A stretch of 64,000 nt of DNA from Myxococcales bacterium (GCA_016699535.1 CP064980.1:2922001-2986000), one strand, 5' to 3'; numbered from the stretch's first letter, positions 27,278-37,026 are shown. Numbers and translations: made by a program. Notes: a model not told the origin generated them from the sequence alone.

Positions 27278-27790
27278 TCAATGCTTCTTATCGAAGCGAT
27301 AAACTAAATTTGCTTTACTAATGTTTTCTAACTCAACACCCAGCGATTGATCCTCGAGCTCAAGTTGCACTGTTTGTTCAGACAACCCTTTTAAAATACC
27401 CTGAAAACGCTTACGACGTTCAACCGGACGCAAGGTCTGAAGCTTTATTTCATATCCTTTAAAGCGCTCAAAGTCAGCCGCTTTGACCAGAGGACGTTCT
27501 AGCCCAGGCGAACTTACTTCCAAACGATAATTGGTGCTTATCGTATCCTGAGCATCAAGCGCCGCTGAAAGGTCACGACTGACCGCCACGCAATCATCAA
27601 TGCTTACACCAGCGTTTGAAGCTGCCCCTGAGCTTTGTTCCCGGTCTGCTGCGCGTTCAATAATAACCTTGAGCAAAGCACCACCCGGCGCACGTCCAAA
27701 ACGCACTATCAAACATTCCAGCCCATGCACTCGACAAATAGGCTCGGCCAGTAGCTGTATTTTTTTTTCAAGATCGGTTGGGGCTTGCAT
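27278..27790 (-). CDS. rimP: Ribosome maturation factor RimP
   Basis: 170 residues. Early 30S assembly factor. Recognised by VHGLECLIVRFGRAPGGALLKVII near the start (the usual LVDVE-type strand), the signature SIDDCVAVSRDLSAALDAQD, and YRLEVSSPGLERPLVKAADF. The C-terminal half is the Sm-like barrel domain. First gene of the operon; nusA begins 27 bases downstream. A terminator for the upstream glycosidase gene sits before it. Confidence 0.92.
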   Translation of the reverse strand: MQAPTDLEKKIQLLAEPICRVHGLECLIVRFGRAPGGALLKVIIERAADREQSSGAASNAGVSIDDCVAVSRDLSAALDAQDTISTNYRLEVSSPGLERPLVKAADFERFKGYEIKLQTLRPVERRKRFQGILKGLSEQTVQLELEDQSLGVELENISKANLVYRFDKKH

Positions 27791-27827
27791 TGATATTGTT
27801 TAGGAGTTTGCCTGGTTTAGACAGAAA

Positions 27828-27858
27828 AAAAGGCAGACCCGCGAGTGGCCCGCCTTTT
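27828..27858 (-). terminator. Rho-independent terminator after the phosphodiester glycosidase
   Basis: On the minus strand AAAAGGCGGGCC pairs with GGTCTGCCTTTT across a short loop (12 pairs including G-U), followed by more T residues (the A run at 27825-27831 on the plus strand). It lies between the glycosidase stop and rimP, insulating the translation operon. Confidence 0.75.
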
Positions 27859-27904
27859 GGCAAACCTGAATGTAGCGCTGTAGATAGCACAGCTTGCGGG
27901 CGAG

Positions 27905-29411
27905 TCAAAGAGGTGTTTGCCGACCCTGGCCATCCGGCCGGGTGTCGCGCTCAATCGAGGCTCGAAGGCGAAGCCACCACCATAAACCAAGGCAGGCCAA
28001 AAGAGCAAAACCCACCACGACAGCACGAAGTTCCCACGAAATTTCAGCATATTGTGCGACAAATTCCGGTCCAACCTGAGGCGTCTTTTTTTTCCCGCAT
28101 CGATGCGCCACGGGCCGCATTTCGAGCCGCCAGGGCTTTTTGTTCTGGCTCATCCATCACCTGAAGCTGCCAGGACGCAGCTACACCCTCAACGGCCTCA
28201 ATGCCCGCCATCTTAGGCAGCAACTGCAGGTCAAAGTCACCGTCCGCCGCAGGCGCACCAATCTCAAACTCGAAAGTTACCGAGTCTCCAGGTCTCACTT
28301 CATGGCTCAAACCGACCGGAATCGTACTGGAGACCCAACTTGGCAGATAAAAGGGAGACGGCCTGCTAAGCGAGGAAACCAGCTCGACCTGATTCGGCCC
28401 GGTAGACCTCCAGGTAAAGCGCCCTGTATTTCGATAACGCACCCACATCGTTGCACTATCACCTGCTTGAAGCGTCGGTGCAGAACTCATCGACTCAAGA
28501 GCCGCGCCATACCATACGGCACCCTTGTTCACTCGAATGCCCAGATGATTGCCCACTGTTCTTAGGCTACCTGACGGATGATTTTGAATGCCCCCTTCAG
28601 CTTCAATGTACAAAACCGAAGAGCCTCCGCCGTCGAGATTAACTGCGTCGTAGGCCCCAAGATCGGCCATGATCTTTGCCAGTTGATGACCGTAAAGCCC
28701 GGGGAAACCTGGCTTGCGACCATCGGCAACCACAATCAGCAAAGTGTTGCGATCCTCACTTAACCCGAGGGCTGTGCGTGGATGAGGACTCCGCATGTGT
28801 GGCGGGTCATGCCAGCCCGCTTGCACAATACCTTGGCGCACAAGCCAAGGCTTGCCGCTAACAATCTCCCGCATCCATTCCTCGGACACGGGCCCTTTTA
28901 ATGTCTCAGACGAGTCAAAAGCCTTGGCCTGGTTCAGCGCGCCAAAGGCAAAGCTCATCGAACATGCTTCTTCATAAGCATCGGTCCATACGGTGCCAGC
29001 GCCGGCGGCCATGCCGCATGGACGAATGCCAACATCGTAGTAATTCGCATTAATCGCAATTTGCGCATCGTAGCGTTTGGCGAAATCGCGCACAGTAAGG
29101 CCTCGATCGGCAGGCCGCGTCGCGATGACCGATAATTCTGCTGAGTTGAGATCGACAAAGGTAGCGTGGTAGTCTTTTCCGTTTTCTCGGCGATGCAGAT
29201 GCTTGATACCGGAATAAGGATGGCTCCACTCGTCTTTCGCCGCTGCGGAGCCTGAAAGCGAAAAAACCATGCCACTAAAAATGAGCGAAACAACAAGGCC
29301 ACAGCAATGCGAAGCGATGACGGGTCGCAAACAAACCGATCTGCCCCTTCGATAAGTCTTACTCGAGGGGCGATGGAAGCTCGCAGCCCATAGTCCCTTC
29401 AACAGTCGCAT
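27905..29411 (-). CDS. Phosphodiester glycosidase (NAGPA-like) with Ig-like domain, apparent single-base frameshift
   Basis: Exported protein: signal or anchor segment around residues 32-58, then a NAGPA/phosphodiester glycosidase domain (AINANYYDVGIRPCG, HPRTALGLSE, LLIVVADGRKPGFPG, YDAVNLDGGGSSVLY), which removes sugars from phosphodiester links, then an NBR1/FW-like beta domain (YRNTGRFTWRSTGPNQVEL). The open frame ends at 28044. Removing one base from the eight-base run at 28086-28093 extends it through KTPQVGPEFVAQYAEISWEL to a C-terminal transmembrane helix (AVVVGFALLACLGLWWWLRL) and a stop at 27905, total 501 residues. The extension is inferred. Likely envelope polysaccharide or teichoic-type substrate; not known. 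Confidence 0.85.
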
Positions 29412-29646
29412 GGAGCAAGTCTAACACGAATCGCTTTGTCCCTTCCAAAACGCCTGGAAAGGTTCCTTCGTTGATCGATTAAGCAGCCATGCGGTTCAAC
29501 CAAGGCAGATTTCGAGCGCACCCGCGTGACAAAAGCGCAGAATGCTTTGTATATTTGAGATTTTTTTTCGAGGAGGAAAGCCGCTCCAGGACCCGTGTGG
29601 GAAACCGGCCTAATAATAGGCAATAATTTGACCGATCCTAAGAGCT

Positions 29647-30423
29647 CTAGGCGCTGAGTCGTGATGGCACGCTCGGCACAGGCTGCTGCAAGGGAAGATC
29701 CGCTTCCACACTCTCGTAACAAGCCAAGTTAGCCTCGGCAAAATCACGTGCTTCGGGGGTATCGACATCAACCCATGGCGCTCTACCGATATCCACAGCT
29801 CGCATCTTGCCTTTCGCCGCCAACGCCGCGATGCCTTCCGAAAGCGAACAGCCTTTGGGGCCGTTTACATTATCAAGCGCGTCCATCAACGCTGGAGTGA
29901 TCTTGAATACACCGGTGTCCAGCGCTTCGTAGGACGGAAGCTCTTTACCTATTTCAACGATCTTTCCACCACGCAGAGCAACCTTCGTTGCGTCAGGCAA
30001 ATCAAAGCAACGAGGGATATCAAAATCGACGCCCAGCACAGCTTCGTCCGTGCCCACGGGAAAAACATCCACCCGCTGCAACAAGGACAAGGAACACAAA
30101 TGATCGCTCATCAACACAAAACTAGGACCATCTACAAAATCTTTGGCCTTGAGCAGCGATGTGCCATTTGGCTTTTCCCATTCATCGTTAAAAATGATGT
30201 GAAGTTTAAAGTCGAAGCGATAAAATTGCAGAACTTCACCGAGCAACTCCCCTCGGTACCCTACAATCACAGCCACATCTTCTAGGCCAAGGGCCTCAAG
30301 CTTGCGCAGAGTCCGCACAATAAGCGGCACACCACCAACAGGCTGAAGGGGTTTTGGAAGGTCTTTCCGGCTCACAAGACGAGAACCCAACCCTGCGGCA
30401 AGTATCACTGCTTTTTTTGTCAT
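29647..30423 (-). CDS. Nucleotidyltransferase, probable inositol-1-phosphate cytidylyltransferase
   Basis: 258 residues from ATG 30423 (AAAGGGCG upstream); the open frame extends to 30573 but begins before the conserved fold. The sugar-nucleotide pyrophosphorylase signature is at the very start (KKAVILAAGLGSRLVSRKDLPKPLQPVGG), followed by NDEWEKPNGTSLLKAKDF, the metal-binding LMSDHL and a C-terminal WVDVDTPEA. This NTP-transferase subtype includes CTP:inositol-1-phosphate cytidylyltransferase. Its divergent neighbour is inositol-3-phosphate synthase, which makes the needed substrate and supports that assignment; a choline-phosphate cytidylyltransferase is the alternative. The partner CDP-alcohol phosphotransferase is not in the window. 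Confidence 0.78.
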   Translation of the reverse strand: MTKKAVILAAGLGSRLVSRKDLPKPLQPVGGVPLIVRTLRKLEALGLEDVAVIVGYRGELLGEVLQFYRFDFKLHIIFNDEWEKPNGTSLLKAKDFVDGPSFVLMSDHLCSLSLLQRVDVFPVGTDEAVLGVDFDIPRCFDLPDATKVALRGGKIVEIGKELPSYEALDTGVFKITPALMDALDNVNGPKGCSLSEGIAALAAKGKMRAVDIGRAPWVDVDTPEARDFAEANLACYESVEADLPLQQPVPSVPSRLSA

Positions 30424-30741
30424 GCTTGTATTCGCCCTTTGCTTCGCTGTGGCAATTCTGTGTGAACTTTCTACAACATGTGTGAAAATTTGACACATGT
30501 CGTATCCGCAAATTTCGCGGAATATAGCTAATTCACCAAGTACTGCCAGCTCTTTCCTTCTCATATCCAGCAAAAGTCATGCCAACTGTGCTTAGCGGAA
30601 CAGATCTTTTGCCCATAGCAGCCTTTCGTAAGGCCTTTTCACAAAACCGGCTCGGCAAATCTTGTTGGCGTAGCGTCCTAGCATGCTTTTTGCTAGAACG
30701 CGCTGCACTGCAGAAACACTCAGACGAAACGGTAAGCCATT
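30424..30741. other. Divergent promoter region between the two inositol genes
   Basis: 318 bases with no convincing gene. It must hold promoters for both the minus-strand cytidylyltransferase and the plus-strand inositol-phosphate synthase. The notable content is the 25-bp inverted repeat at 30476-30500 and a second TGTGTGAA copy about 20 bases away, near the cytidylyltransferase start. I could not assign -35/-10 boxes with confidence. Confidence 0.5.
30476..30500. promoter_or_regulatory. Candidate operator: 8-bp inverted repeat with 9-base spacer
   Basis: ACATGTGT (30476-30483) and ACACATGT (30493-30500) are perfect inverted half-sites around an A/T-rich spacer. TGTGTGAA also occurs nearby (about 30459-30466) in direct orientation. 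The spacing fits binding by a dimeric regulator in the inositol-gene divergent promoter. The regulator is unknown. Confidence 0.5.
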
Positions 30742-32055
30742 ATGACTACTCCTCGCACCATCAAACCCGCTCAAGGCAAACTTGGCGTCCTTCTTCCTGG
30801 CATGGGCGCTGTTGGAACCACCTTTATTGCTGGTTGCTTGCTCGCACGCAAAGGCCTTGCAGAACCCGTAGGCGCTCTTAGCCAAATGGGCACCATTCGA
30901 CTTGGCCGACGCACCGAGAACCGTTGTCCTAAAATAAAAGACTTTGTCCCTTTGGCCTCGCTCGATGATCTTGTGTTTGGTGGATGGGATCTTTTCCCCG
31001 TGAATGCCTACACCGCCGCCAAAGAAGCGGGTGTGCTCAGCAGCGAGCATATCGAAGCAGTCAAAGACGAACTCGAAAGTATCAAAGCCATGCCGGCTGT
31101 CTTTTTTCCGGAGTATGTCAAACGATTGCGCGGCGAAAACGTCAAAAGCGAAACCAACAAATGGAAACTCGCACAGGCCGTTCGCGAGGACATCCAGCAG
31201 TTCAAAAGCAAAAACAAACTCGAGCGCTGCGTCGCGGTCTGGTGCGGATCCACCGAAGTGCATACCGAAGTAAGCGCGGTCCATCAATCCTTACGCGCGT
31301 TCGAAGAAGGCCTTAAAAACAGCGATCCGGCGATAAGCCCATCGATGATTTACGCCTATGCGTGTCTTCAAGAACGCGTATCGTACTCAAACGGTGCGCC
31401 CAACCTCACGGTTGACATTCCTGCCTTGCTTGAACTGGCGAAAGAAAAACAGGTTCCTGTTTCTGGCAAAGATTTCAAAACCGGACAAACCTTGATGAAG
31501 ACCATCGTTGCGCCGGGCCTTCGCGCTCGCATGCTAGGCATCCATGGCTGGTTTTCCACGAACATCCTTGGAAACCGCGACGGCGAAGTGCTTGACGATC
31601 CCGATAGCTTCAAGACAAAAGAAGTCTCTAAGCTTGGTGTACTTGAAACCATCTTGCAGCCAGATCTTCATCCCTCTCTTTACGGCGATCTGCACCACAA
31701 AGTGCGCATTGAATATTACAAACCACGCGGCGATCAAAAAGAAGGCTGGGATAACTTGGACATCTTTGGGTGGCTCGGCTACCCGATGCAAATCAAACTC
31801 AATTTTTTATGTCGAGACTCCATCTTAGCGGCACCCATCGTGCTTGATCTCGCACTGTTTAGCGACCTTGCGCAGCGCGCCAACATGTCTGGAATCCAAG
31901 AGTGGCTATCGTTCTTTTACAAGAGCCCCATGATTGCTCCGGGTCTTTATCCAGAAAACGACTTGTTTGTACAAAGCATGAAATTCAAAAACACTTTACG
32001 TTGGCTCAAGGGAGAGGACCTCATCACTCATCTTGGAAACGAGTATTACGATTGA
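30742..32055 (+). CDS. myo-Inositol-1-phosphate synthase
   Basis: 437 residues. NAD-dependent conversion of glucose-6-phosphate to inositol-3-phosphate, the committed step of inositol synthesis. Recognised by the N-terminal dinucleotide-binding GKLGVLLPGMGAVGTTFIAG, VAVWCGSTEVHTEV, PVSGKDFKTGQTLMKT (active-site lysines), GWFSTNILGNRDGEVLDDP and SKLGVLETILQPDLHPSLYG. The prokaryotic-length enzyme is intact. Divergent from the cytidylyltransferase, implying a route to CDP-inositol and inositol phospholipids or a soluble inositol solute. Confidence 0.93.
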   Translation: MTTPRTIKPAQGKLGVLLPGMGAVGTTFIAGCLLARKGLAEPVGALSQMGTIRLGRRTENRCPKIKDFVPLASLDDLVFGGWDLFPVNAYTAAKEAGVLSSEHIEAVKDELESIKAMPAVFFPEYVKRLRGENVKSETNKWKLAQAVREDIQQFKSKNKLERCVAVWCGSTEVHTEVSAVHQSLRAFEEGLKNSDPAISPSMIYAYACLQERVSYSNGAPNLTVDIPALLELAKEKQVPVSGKDFKTGQTLMKTIVAPGLRARMLGIHGWFSTNILGNRDGEVLDDPDSFKTKEVSKLGVLETILQPDLHPSLYGDLHHKVRIEYYKPRGDQKEGWDNLDIFGWLGYPMQIKLNFLCRDSILAAPIVLDLALFSDLAQRANMSGIQEWLSFFYKSPMIAPGLYPENDLFVQSMKFKNTLRWLKGEDLITHLGNEYYD

Positions 32056-32251
32056 GAGATTAATCAGGGTGAGAAATTCTCGCTTCGTTGACAGCAGCGT
32101 ACTCACTCTCCAAAAAAACCAGTGTTTTTCGATTCTTTTTGCACGCGGCATATTTCGCTAAAGAATTCCGTGCGACCACCGTCTTACACGCTCCGACACA
32201 AAAGATCCCGAATCTTAGCCAAACCCCATCCGACTGCGTTATCCTTGAGGC

Positions 32252-33598
32252 GTGCTAATCGCAGATAAATCTACCCGCCTTCAGAAGCGTCTCGAAAAGT
32301 CGTTGCAAAAGGGCAAATACGACGATGCCCTATTGGCGCTATTTGATCTGCAGCGCATGGATCGACGCAACCCGCGTTGGGCAAGACGCATCGGTGACAT
32401 CCATCGCCGTATTGGGAATCAAAAAAAATGCGCGGATGCTTACGAGCATGCGGTAGACCTCTACGCCAAGAAGGGCTTCATTACGCACGCAGTCGCGATG
32501 GCCAAAACAGTTCTTTCCATTGACCCCACGCGCAAGGCTGTCTTAGAGCGAGTGGATCCAACAGCTGCTCAAGAGCTATTGAAGAAAAGTCGGCCACCGA
32601 TGGCAAAGGGAATCAATGCCGGAGAAAGCATCGAGCAGTCCGCGCAACCTCTTGAACGCGCAAACGATGAAAAGAGTGACGAGCTTCGATTTAACGATGC
32701 AGGCAAACGCGCTAGTGGCGTGTTTGAACTAAGCCGCCAAGAAGTAAGCGGAAACCGAAGCGAGCAACCAAACCCCGAAGCTGACCCGGATGCAGAGCGC
32801 ATGGCAAACCTGCCCTTTTTCCCATTGTTTGCGGATATCCCACGCGAAGCGCTCAACGACCTTGTTTTACAATCCGAACTTGTTGAACTTGAAAAAGGAC
32901 AAACCGTCATCAAGGCAGGCGACAAGGCCGATTCGCTTTATGCCATCGTTGAAGGACAAGTCATTGTGGATGTTCCCGAGATACCCGGAGAGCGTGACTT
33001 TATTCTCGCTGAGGGCGAAGTGTTTGGCGAAGCTTGCTTACTCAATCAAGAAAAACGCAGCGCCACAATCACAACCGAAACCCCAATCACAGCACTTCGT
33101 ATCAGCAAGCCCACACTGGACGCTCTCGTTAAGAAGCATCCGCACGTTGGAGCAGTACTTCTCAACCTGCTCACACGACGCCTTATTAGCAACTTAGTAC
33201 AAACATCGGAGTTGTTTGTTCCCTTTGATGTCGAAACGCGACAACAGCTTGCCTTGCTTTTCGAAGTGCGTCACGCCAAGATTGGCACTCGCATTATTGA
33301 ACAAGGAAAACGTTCCGATGCCATGTACATTCCCCTGACGGGTTACCTGAACGTAGCCATGCCTGCTCTACACAAGCAACTTCGCTTGAATCCTGGATCG
33401 ATTGTTGGCGCCATGTCTCTTATTTCGCAGGCTCCGGCTGAGATTCAAGTTGATGCGGGCGCGCCCATGATTCTTCTTCGACTGCCGGCATCGCGCTTCA
33501 ACGCTGTTGCGATGCAGTACCCACCAGCACTGGAGCACCTAGGCAACTTGGTGAGCCGGCTGACCAACTCGATAGCCTCAGACCGCTTAGTGGTCTGA
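32252..33598 (+). CDS. Tandem cyclic-nucleotide-binding-domain protein with TPR-like N-terminus
   Basis: 448 residues beginning at a GTG. Residues 1-105 are TPR-like helices (LEKSLQKGKYDDALLALFDL and YEHAVDLYAKKGFITHAVA). After an acidic linker come two cNMP-binding (CRP-like) domains: about 180-300 (FADIPREALNDLVLQSELVE, IKAGDKADSLYAIVEGQVIV, GEVFGEACLLN) and about 310-435 with a weaker phosphate-binding cassette (GSIVGAMSLISQAPAEI). No DNA-binding helix-turn-helix follows, so it is a sensor or scaffold rather than a CRP-type regulator. Whether either pocket binds a nucleotide is uncertain; the second looks degenerate. Confidence 0.82.
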   Translation: MLIADKSTRLQKRLEKSLQKGKYDDALLALFDLQRMDRRNPRWARRIGDIHRRIGNQKKCADAYEHAVDLYAKKGFITHAVAMAKTVLSIDPTRKAVLERVDPTAAQELLKKSRPPMAKGINAGESIEQSAQPLERANDEKSDELRFNDAGKRASGVFELSRQEVSGNRSEQPNPEADPDAERMANLPFFPLFADIPREALNDLVLQSELVELEKGQTVIKAGDKADSLYAIVEGQVIVDVPEIPGERDFILAEGEVFGEACLLNQEKRSATITTETPITALRISKPTLDALVKKHPHVGAVLLNLLTRRLISNLVQTSELFVPFDVETRQQLALLFEVRHAKIGTRIIEQGKRSDAMYIPLTGYLNVAMPALHKQLRLNPGSIVGAMSLISQAPAEIQVDAGAPMILLRLPASRFNAVAMQYPPALEHLGNLVSRLTNSIASDRLVV

Positions 33599-33713
33599 GG
33601 TAGGTGGACAGCTAGTCCTGCGCGGAACGGACTTTCCTCTTGCTTGCAAAAATCACTATAGCACTGCGCAACTTTGTGGTCTAAGGCATTAGCTCTACAG
33701 AATTAGCGTATGC

Positions 33714-35186
33714 TCAACCTTCTTCGGTCTCGCCTCGGATGTACACACGCGTACCCGGCAAGTCATCCTTCGGGAAAACACCATGCCATCCCGCTGGCAA
33801 CTTTGGCTCTGCCCAATTGAACAGAAAACGCGCATCCCATGGAGCGAGATTGATGCAGCCATGACTTTTGCTTTTACCGAATCGGTTGTGCCAGAAGGCT
33901 GAATGAAAAGCGTAAGCAAGTTGAAAATACATCACGTAGGGAACGTCTTCGATCGAATAAGGCCCGTCGACGGCGTGATCTCCGTCCATCGTAGCGCTTA
34001 GGTGTTTTGAGGTAATCCGAAAACTTCCCGTGGGTGTCTCATGATTACGCAGAGGGTCTTCGCGTTTCATCACACGACCCGTCGAAACCAAAGTCGCAAA
34101 CACAGGGGTCTCGCCAACATAGGCCACCAAACTCTGCGTGTTTAGGTCCACATCAATCCATTTTTCATTGTCGGCCACCTCTTCGGGTTTGTCACGTATA
34201 GAGATTAAACGCAGGTCCCTATCCCGCAACAAAACACCATCGCCACTCTCGTAATACACGCGTCCACCGTGCTCACTTTTTCCAAGCACCGGAAAAAAAG
34301 TGTGGTAGCCAGGTTTAGCGCCTCGCCGAAGGCGCTGCTTATCATCCAGTCGATAGCTTAAATAATTGTCGGACATCATCACCGCTAAAGGAAGCGCCAA
34401 ACCTGTCTCGGCATTGAGTTCCTTGCCGCGAAAGTCGCTTCCATGCATTTCGTACATGCGCTTATATGGAATAAACCCATTGGATAAGGTTCGCCAATAC
34501 TTGCGAGCACCCTTTTCCATCTCGCGGTCCAAACTCACAATAAACCCTCTGACCAAATGACGCTGCAGCACACTTTCGCGTTCCGCCTTGAGCGAGTCCA
34601 AGGTTGGTGGGGCCGTCTCTTCTTTTGCACTTTCTCCCGTCGACAATTCAATGGCTTGTGATGTCTCGCTAGAGACCGGAGGAGGCGCGCTGGGCGGGAC
34701 ATAACCTTCATACATCATGGCTTCTTCTTCATCGGGAAGTCGCTTGTACATCGGGGTGCCATCTTTGCGATTGTAACCGTAGACGTAAGGAAGCTTTTCA
34801 TCGAGCTTCGGTTGAGCAGCTTGACGCTCGGGTAAGCGGCTGCCCTCAAAAGCAATCACATCTCTTCTGTTGCAAACAAAGCCGCCAGTCTCCAAGGGAT
34901 ACCATCCACCAAGACAGCTCTCGTTGCCAACCGCACGATCACTGCTGGACATTAATACGGCACCCGCCCTCAAGTAGCCCAGCCTAAAACTTTGTTTATC
35001 TGCCGCTTCACGGACCTTAACAACGTGCTTTCGTGCAAAAATACGTTTAGGCGGACCTTGCTGCTCAACAACAGCCCCAACTTCTTTTTCCGTTGAAGGC
35101 ACTGCAGACTCGGCAGAGTCTTTGCCGCAGCCAGCCAACGCGATTAAGCTCATCCACCAAACGAAAGATACTTTTCCCCTTTTCAT
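33714..35186 (-). CDS. L,D-transpeptidase (YkuD) lipoprotein
   Basis: 490 residues. Lipoprotein signal with lipobox LIALAGC, a long Pro/Glu/Ser-rich stretch, and a C-terminal YkuD domain whose catalytic motif is HSAFWHNRFGKSKSHGCINL, containing the His and the SHGC nucleophile Cys. Upstream segments (KWIDVDLNTQSLVAYVGETP, TPTGSFRI) are typical of the YkuD entry. Such enzymes form 3-3 crosslinks in peptidoglycan or attach lipoproteins to it. The protein is long; the middle part has no assigned domain but contains a bacterial SH3-like stretch near residues 50-110 (VKVREAADKQSFRLGYLRAG). Confidence 0.9.
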   Translation of the reverse strand: MKRGKVSFVWWMSLIALAGCGKDSAESAVPSTEKEVGAVVEQQGPPKRIFARKHVVKVREAADKQSFRLGYLRAGAVLMSSSDRAVGNESCLGGWYPLETGGFVCNRRDVIAFEGSRLPERQAAQPKLDEKLPYVYGYNRKDGTPMYKRLPDEEEAMMYEGYVPPSAPPPVSSETSQAIELSTGESAKEETAPPTLDSLKAERESVLQRHLVRGFIVSLDREMEKGARKYWRTLSNGFIPYKRMYEMHGSDFRGKELNAETGLALPLAVMMSDNYLSYRLDDKQRLRRGAKPGYHTFFPVLGKSEHGGRVYYESGDGVLLRDRDLRLISIRDKPEEVADNEKWIDVDLNTQSLVAYVGETPVFATLVSTGRVMKREDPLRNHETPTGSFRITSKHLSATMDGDHAVDGPYSIEDVPYVMYFQLAYAFHSAFWHNRFGKSKSHGCINLAPWDARFLFNWAEPKLPAGWHGVFPKDDLPGTRVYIRGETEEG

Positions 35187-35457
35187 CGGGCCCTCATACG
35201 TTCAAGTTCTAGACAAATGCAAGAGAAACGATCAGTCGGCGCCCTCCGTCCGCTTGAATCAACGGGACTGAACGGAATGCTAGACAACGCAAGCAAGGTC
35301 TGTGAACATAACTTTTTATAAACTTTTTGGCGGTTTGAGCACCCTCAAAGCAACGAGGAGACATGTGCCGTAAGTACCTATGGGCAAGGAGCGAACAGCA
35401 AAGCCCCGAAAAACACTGAAAAACTTCCCATACACTATCAAAACCTGAACCATTACC

Positions 35458-36675
35458 ATGCAAGCAGCTCGCACATCACGAATGACCTTAGCACTGATTC
35501 TATCGCTTGGGGCCCACGGCCTCGGCGCAGGACTGCTGTTTTCCGGAGCACTGCTGCCAAGCATTGATATCGACCTTCAATTTCCCAGTGAAGTCGAATT
35601 CGGTCTAATCGAGGGAAGCGAAGTGCAGATTCCCGCCGAGCAATCCGAGCAAGCCACGGACACGAAACCCGCCGAAGCGCCTACGGAAGCTGCAGAGGTA
35701 GGAAAAGCGGAAGCGGCCGAAGGAAAAGACAATGCTGCGCCCGAATCTCATCCCGAAGATAAAGCAAAGTCTGCGCTCGACGGCGATGCACAACAGCTAT
35801 CCATGCCATCCGGTGCCCAAATCGCACTGCGTGTCGATATGGAGACGGTCTCCAAAACCCCGCTAAGCGAAGACGTCACCCTGCTGCTCAATGCGATTCC
35901 AGACTGGAAGGCCCTTCTTTCCGGCTCCGGAGTTCATCCGGTGAGTGACCTGAAATCGCTTTTAATCGCATCACCCAATCTACAAAGGGAAAAGCTACTA
36001 ATTGCCGGCTCGCATCGCGGAGGCAAAAAGGCTGTCGAGGAGGCAGCGACCTTGCTTGCCGAAAGCCAGGGAGCCACGCTGCAGTGGACCGAGCGCTTCG
36101 GCTTCCCGTCGGCGAATTGGGCCAACATCGACAAAACCCAGCGCATTGTAACTGTCTTCGATGAAGAGCATTTTGCACTGTGCCGGGAAGAGGATCTTGC
36201 TAAACTGATTGCAGCCGCGCAGCTTCGCGATCAAGAGCACAGCGATCCTAGAAAAGAGCCAAGCACTTCGAGCATGGAAGGCCTACTCTCCTTGGACGAG
36301 GGCGTTATTTTATCTCTTGAAATTGAAAACGCGCGCCTTTTTGTCGCGAACCGTTATCCCCAAGCGCCAGCTCGCTTGCATGCACTGATCAAAACACCCA
36401 AAGATGGTATTGTATCGGTGCGTATTCGAGGGCAATTCCCTACGGTCTTGGAACGCCAGAATGCCTTGGTATTTTGGAAGCAAGCGCGAGACAACTATGC
36501 AGCCCGCATCGATGCTTTGGGTGTATTTGGGATGGGCATGGCCGCTCCGATACGTGCCCTGCAATTTAGCGAACAGGGTCGCTGGATTGATCTCACCGGA
36601 AGCCTGACGCTGGATCAATGTCGCTTGCTCTTGAGCCTTATTCAAGAACGCCTTCGAGGCACCAGGCATCCCTAA
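35458..36675 (+). CDS. Single-pass membrane protein with acidic linker, function unknown
   Basis: 405 residues. An N-terminal membrane anchor (LALILSLGAHGLGAGLLFSG) is followed by an Ala/Glu/Pro-rich linker from about 60 to 115, the layout of TonB/TolA-like envelope proteins, and then an unrecognised mixed alpha/beta domain of 290 residues. In-frame ATGs at 35458 and 35482 are both possible starts and I could not see a strong ribosome binding site. Divergent from the L,D-transpeptidase gene. I do not assign a function. Confidence 0.75.
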   Translation: MQAARTSRMTLALILSLGAHGLGAGLLFSGALLPSIDIDLQFPSEVEFGLIEGSEVQIPAEQSEQATDTKPAEAPTEAAEVGKAEAAEGKDNAAPESHPEDKAKSALDGDAQQLSMPSGAQIALRVDMETVSKTPLSEDVTLLLNAIPDWKALLSGSGVHPVSDLKSLLIASPNLQREKLLIAGSHRGGKKAVEEAATLLAESQGATLQWTERFGFPSANWANIDKTQRIVTVFDEEHFALCREEDLAKLIAAAQLRDQEHSDPRKEPSTSSMEGLLSLDEGVILSLEIENARLFVANRYPQAPARLHALIKTPKDGIVSVRIRGQFPTVLERQNALVFWKQARDNYAARIDALGVFGMGMAAPIRALQFSEQGRWIDLTGSLTLDQCRLLLSLIQERLRGTRHP

Positions 36676-36766
36676 CAGAAACCGATTCACGTGGTGGGTT
36701 CTCTGTGCACGGTACCTAAAGACAAGAAATGTGATAAATTCGTTATCAAAGAGGAGCACGATCGCC

Positions 36767-36940
36767 ATGATATGCAAGCTATGCGCAGAAGAGGTCGAGG
36801 AACTTTATTCCGTTACCATCAACGGTAAACGTAAACGCGCCTGCGAAGAATGTGTCGATCGTCTACGGGAAGAAGGCGAGATCACAGATGCCGCTCTTGA
36901 AGCGATGCAAGGGATGATGGACTACAAAGGTAAATGGTAG
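36767..36940 (+). CDS. Small zinc-ribbon protein
   Basis: 57 residues from ATG 36767, fixed by GAGGAGCACGATCGCC upstream. Two CxxC pairs (MICKLCAEE and RACEECVDRL) with a basic strand between them suggest a single zinc knuckle, followed by a helix. Family and role are unknown; such proteins can bind RNA or regulate transcription. The ORF before this ATG (from 36731) lacks supporting signals. Confidence 0.7.
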   Translation: MICKLCAEEVEELYSVTINGKRKRACEECVDRLREEGEITDAALEAMQGMMDYKGKW

Positions 36941-37026
36941 TGATCTTGCTAGCGCTATGTTGCTTGCATGCACTTTTCACGACATTGGGCTGGTTTCGGT
37001 TTACCTCCTCGCCCCTCCGGGGCACT

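Noticed and set aside
30592..31287. 231-residue minus-strand ORF
   Set aside because: Antisense to inositol-phosphate synthase.
35209..35463. 84-residue minus-strand ORF in the divergent gap
   Set aside because: No ribosome binding site, low-complexity composition and it sits in the promoter region.
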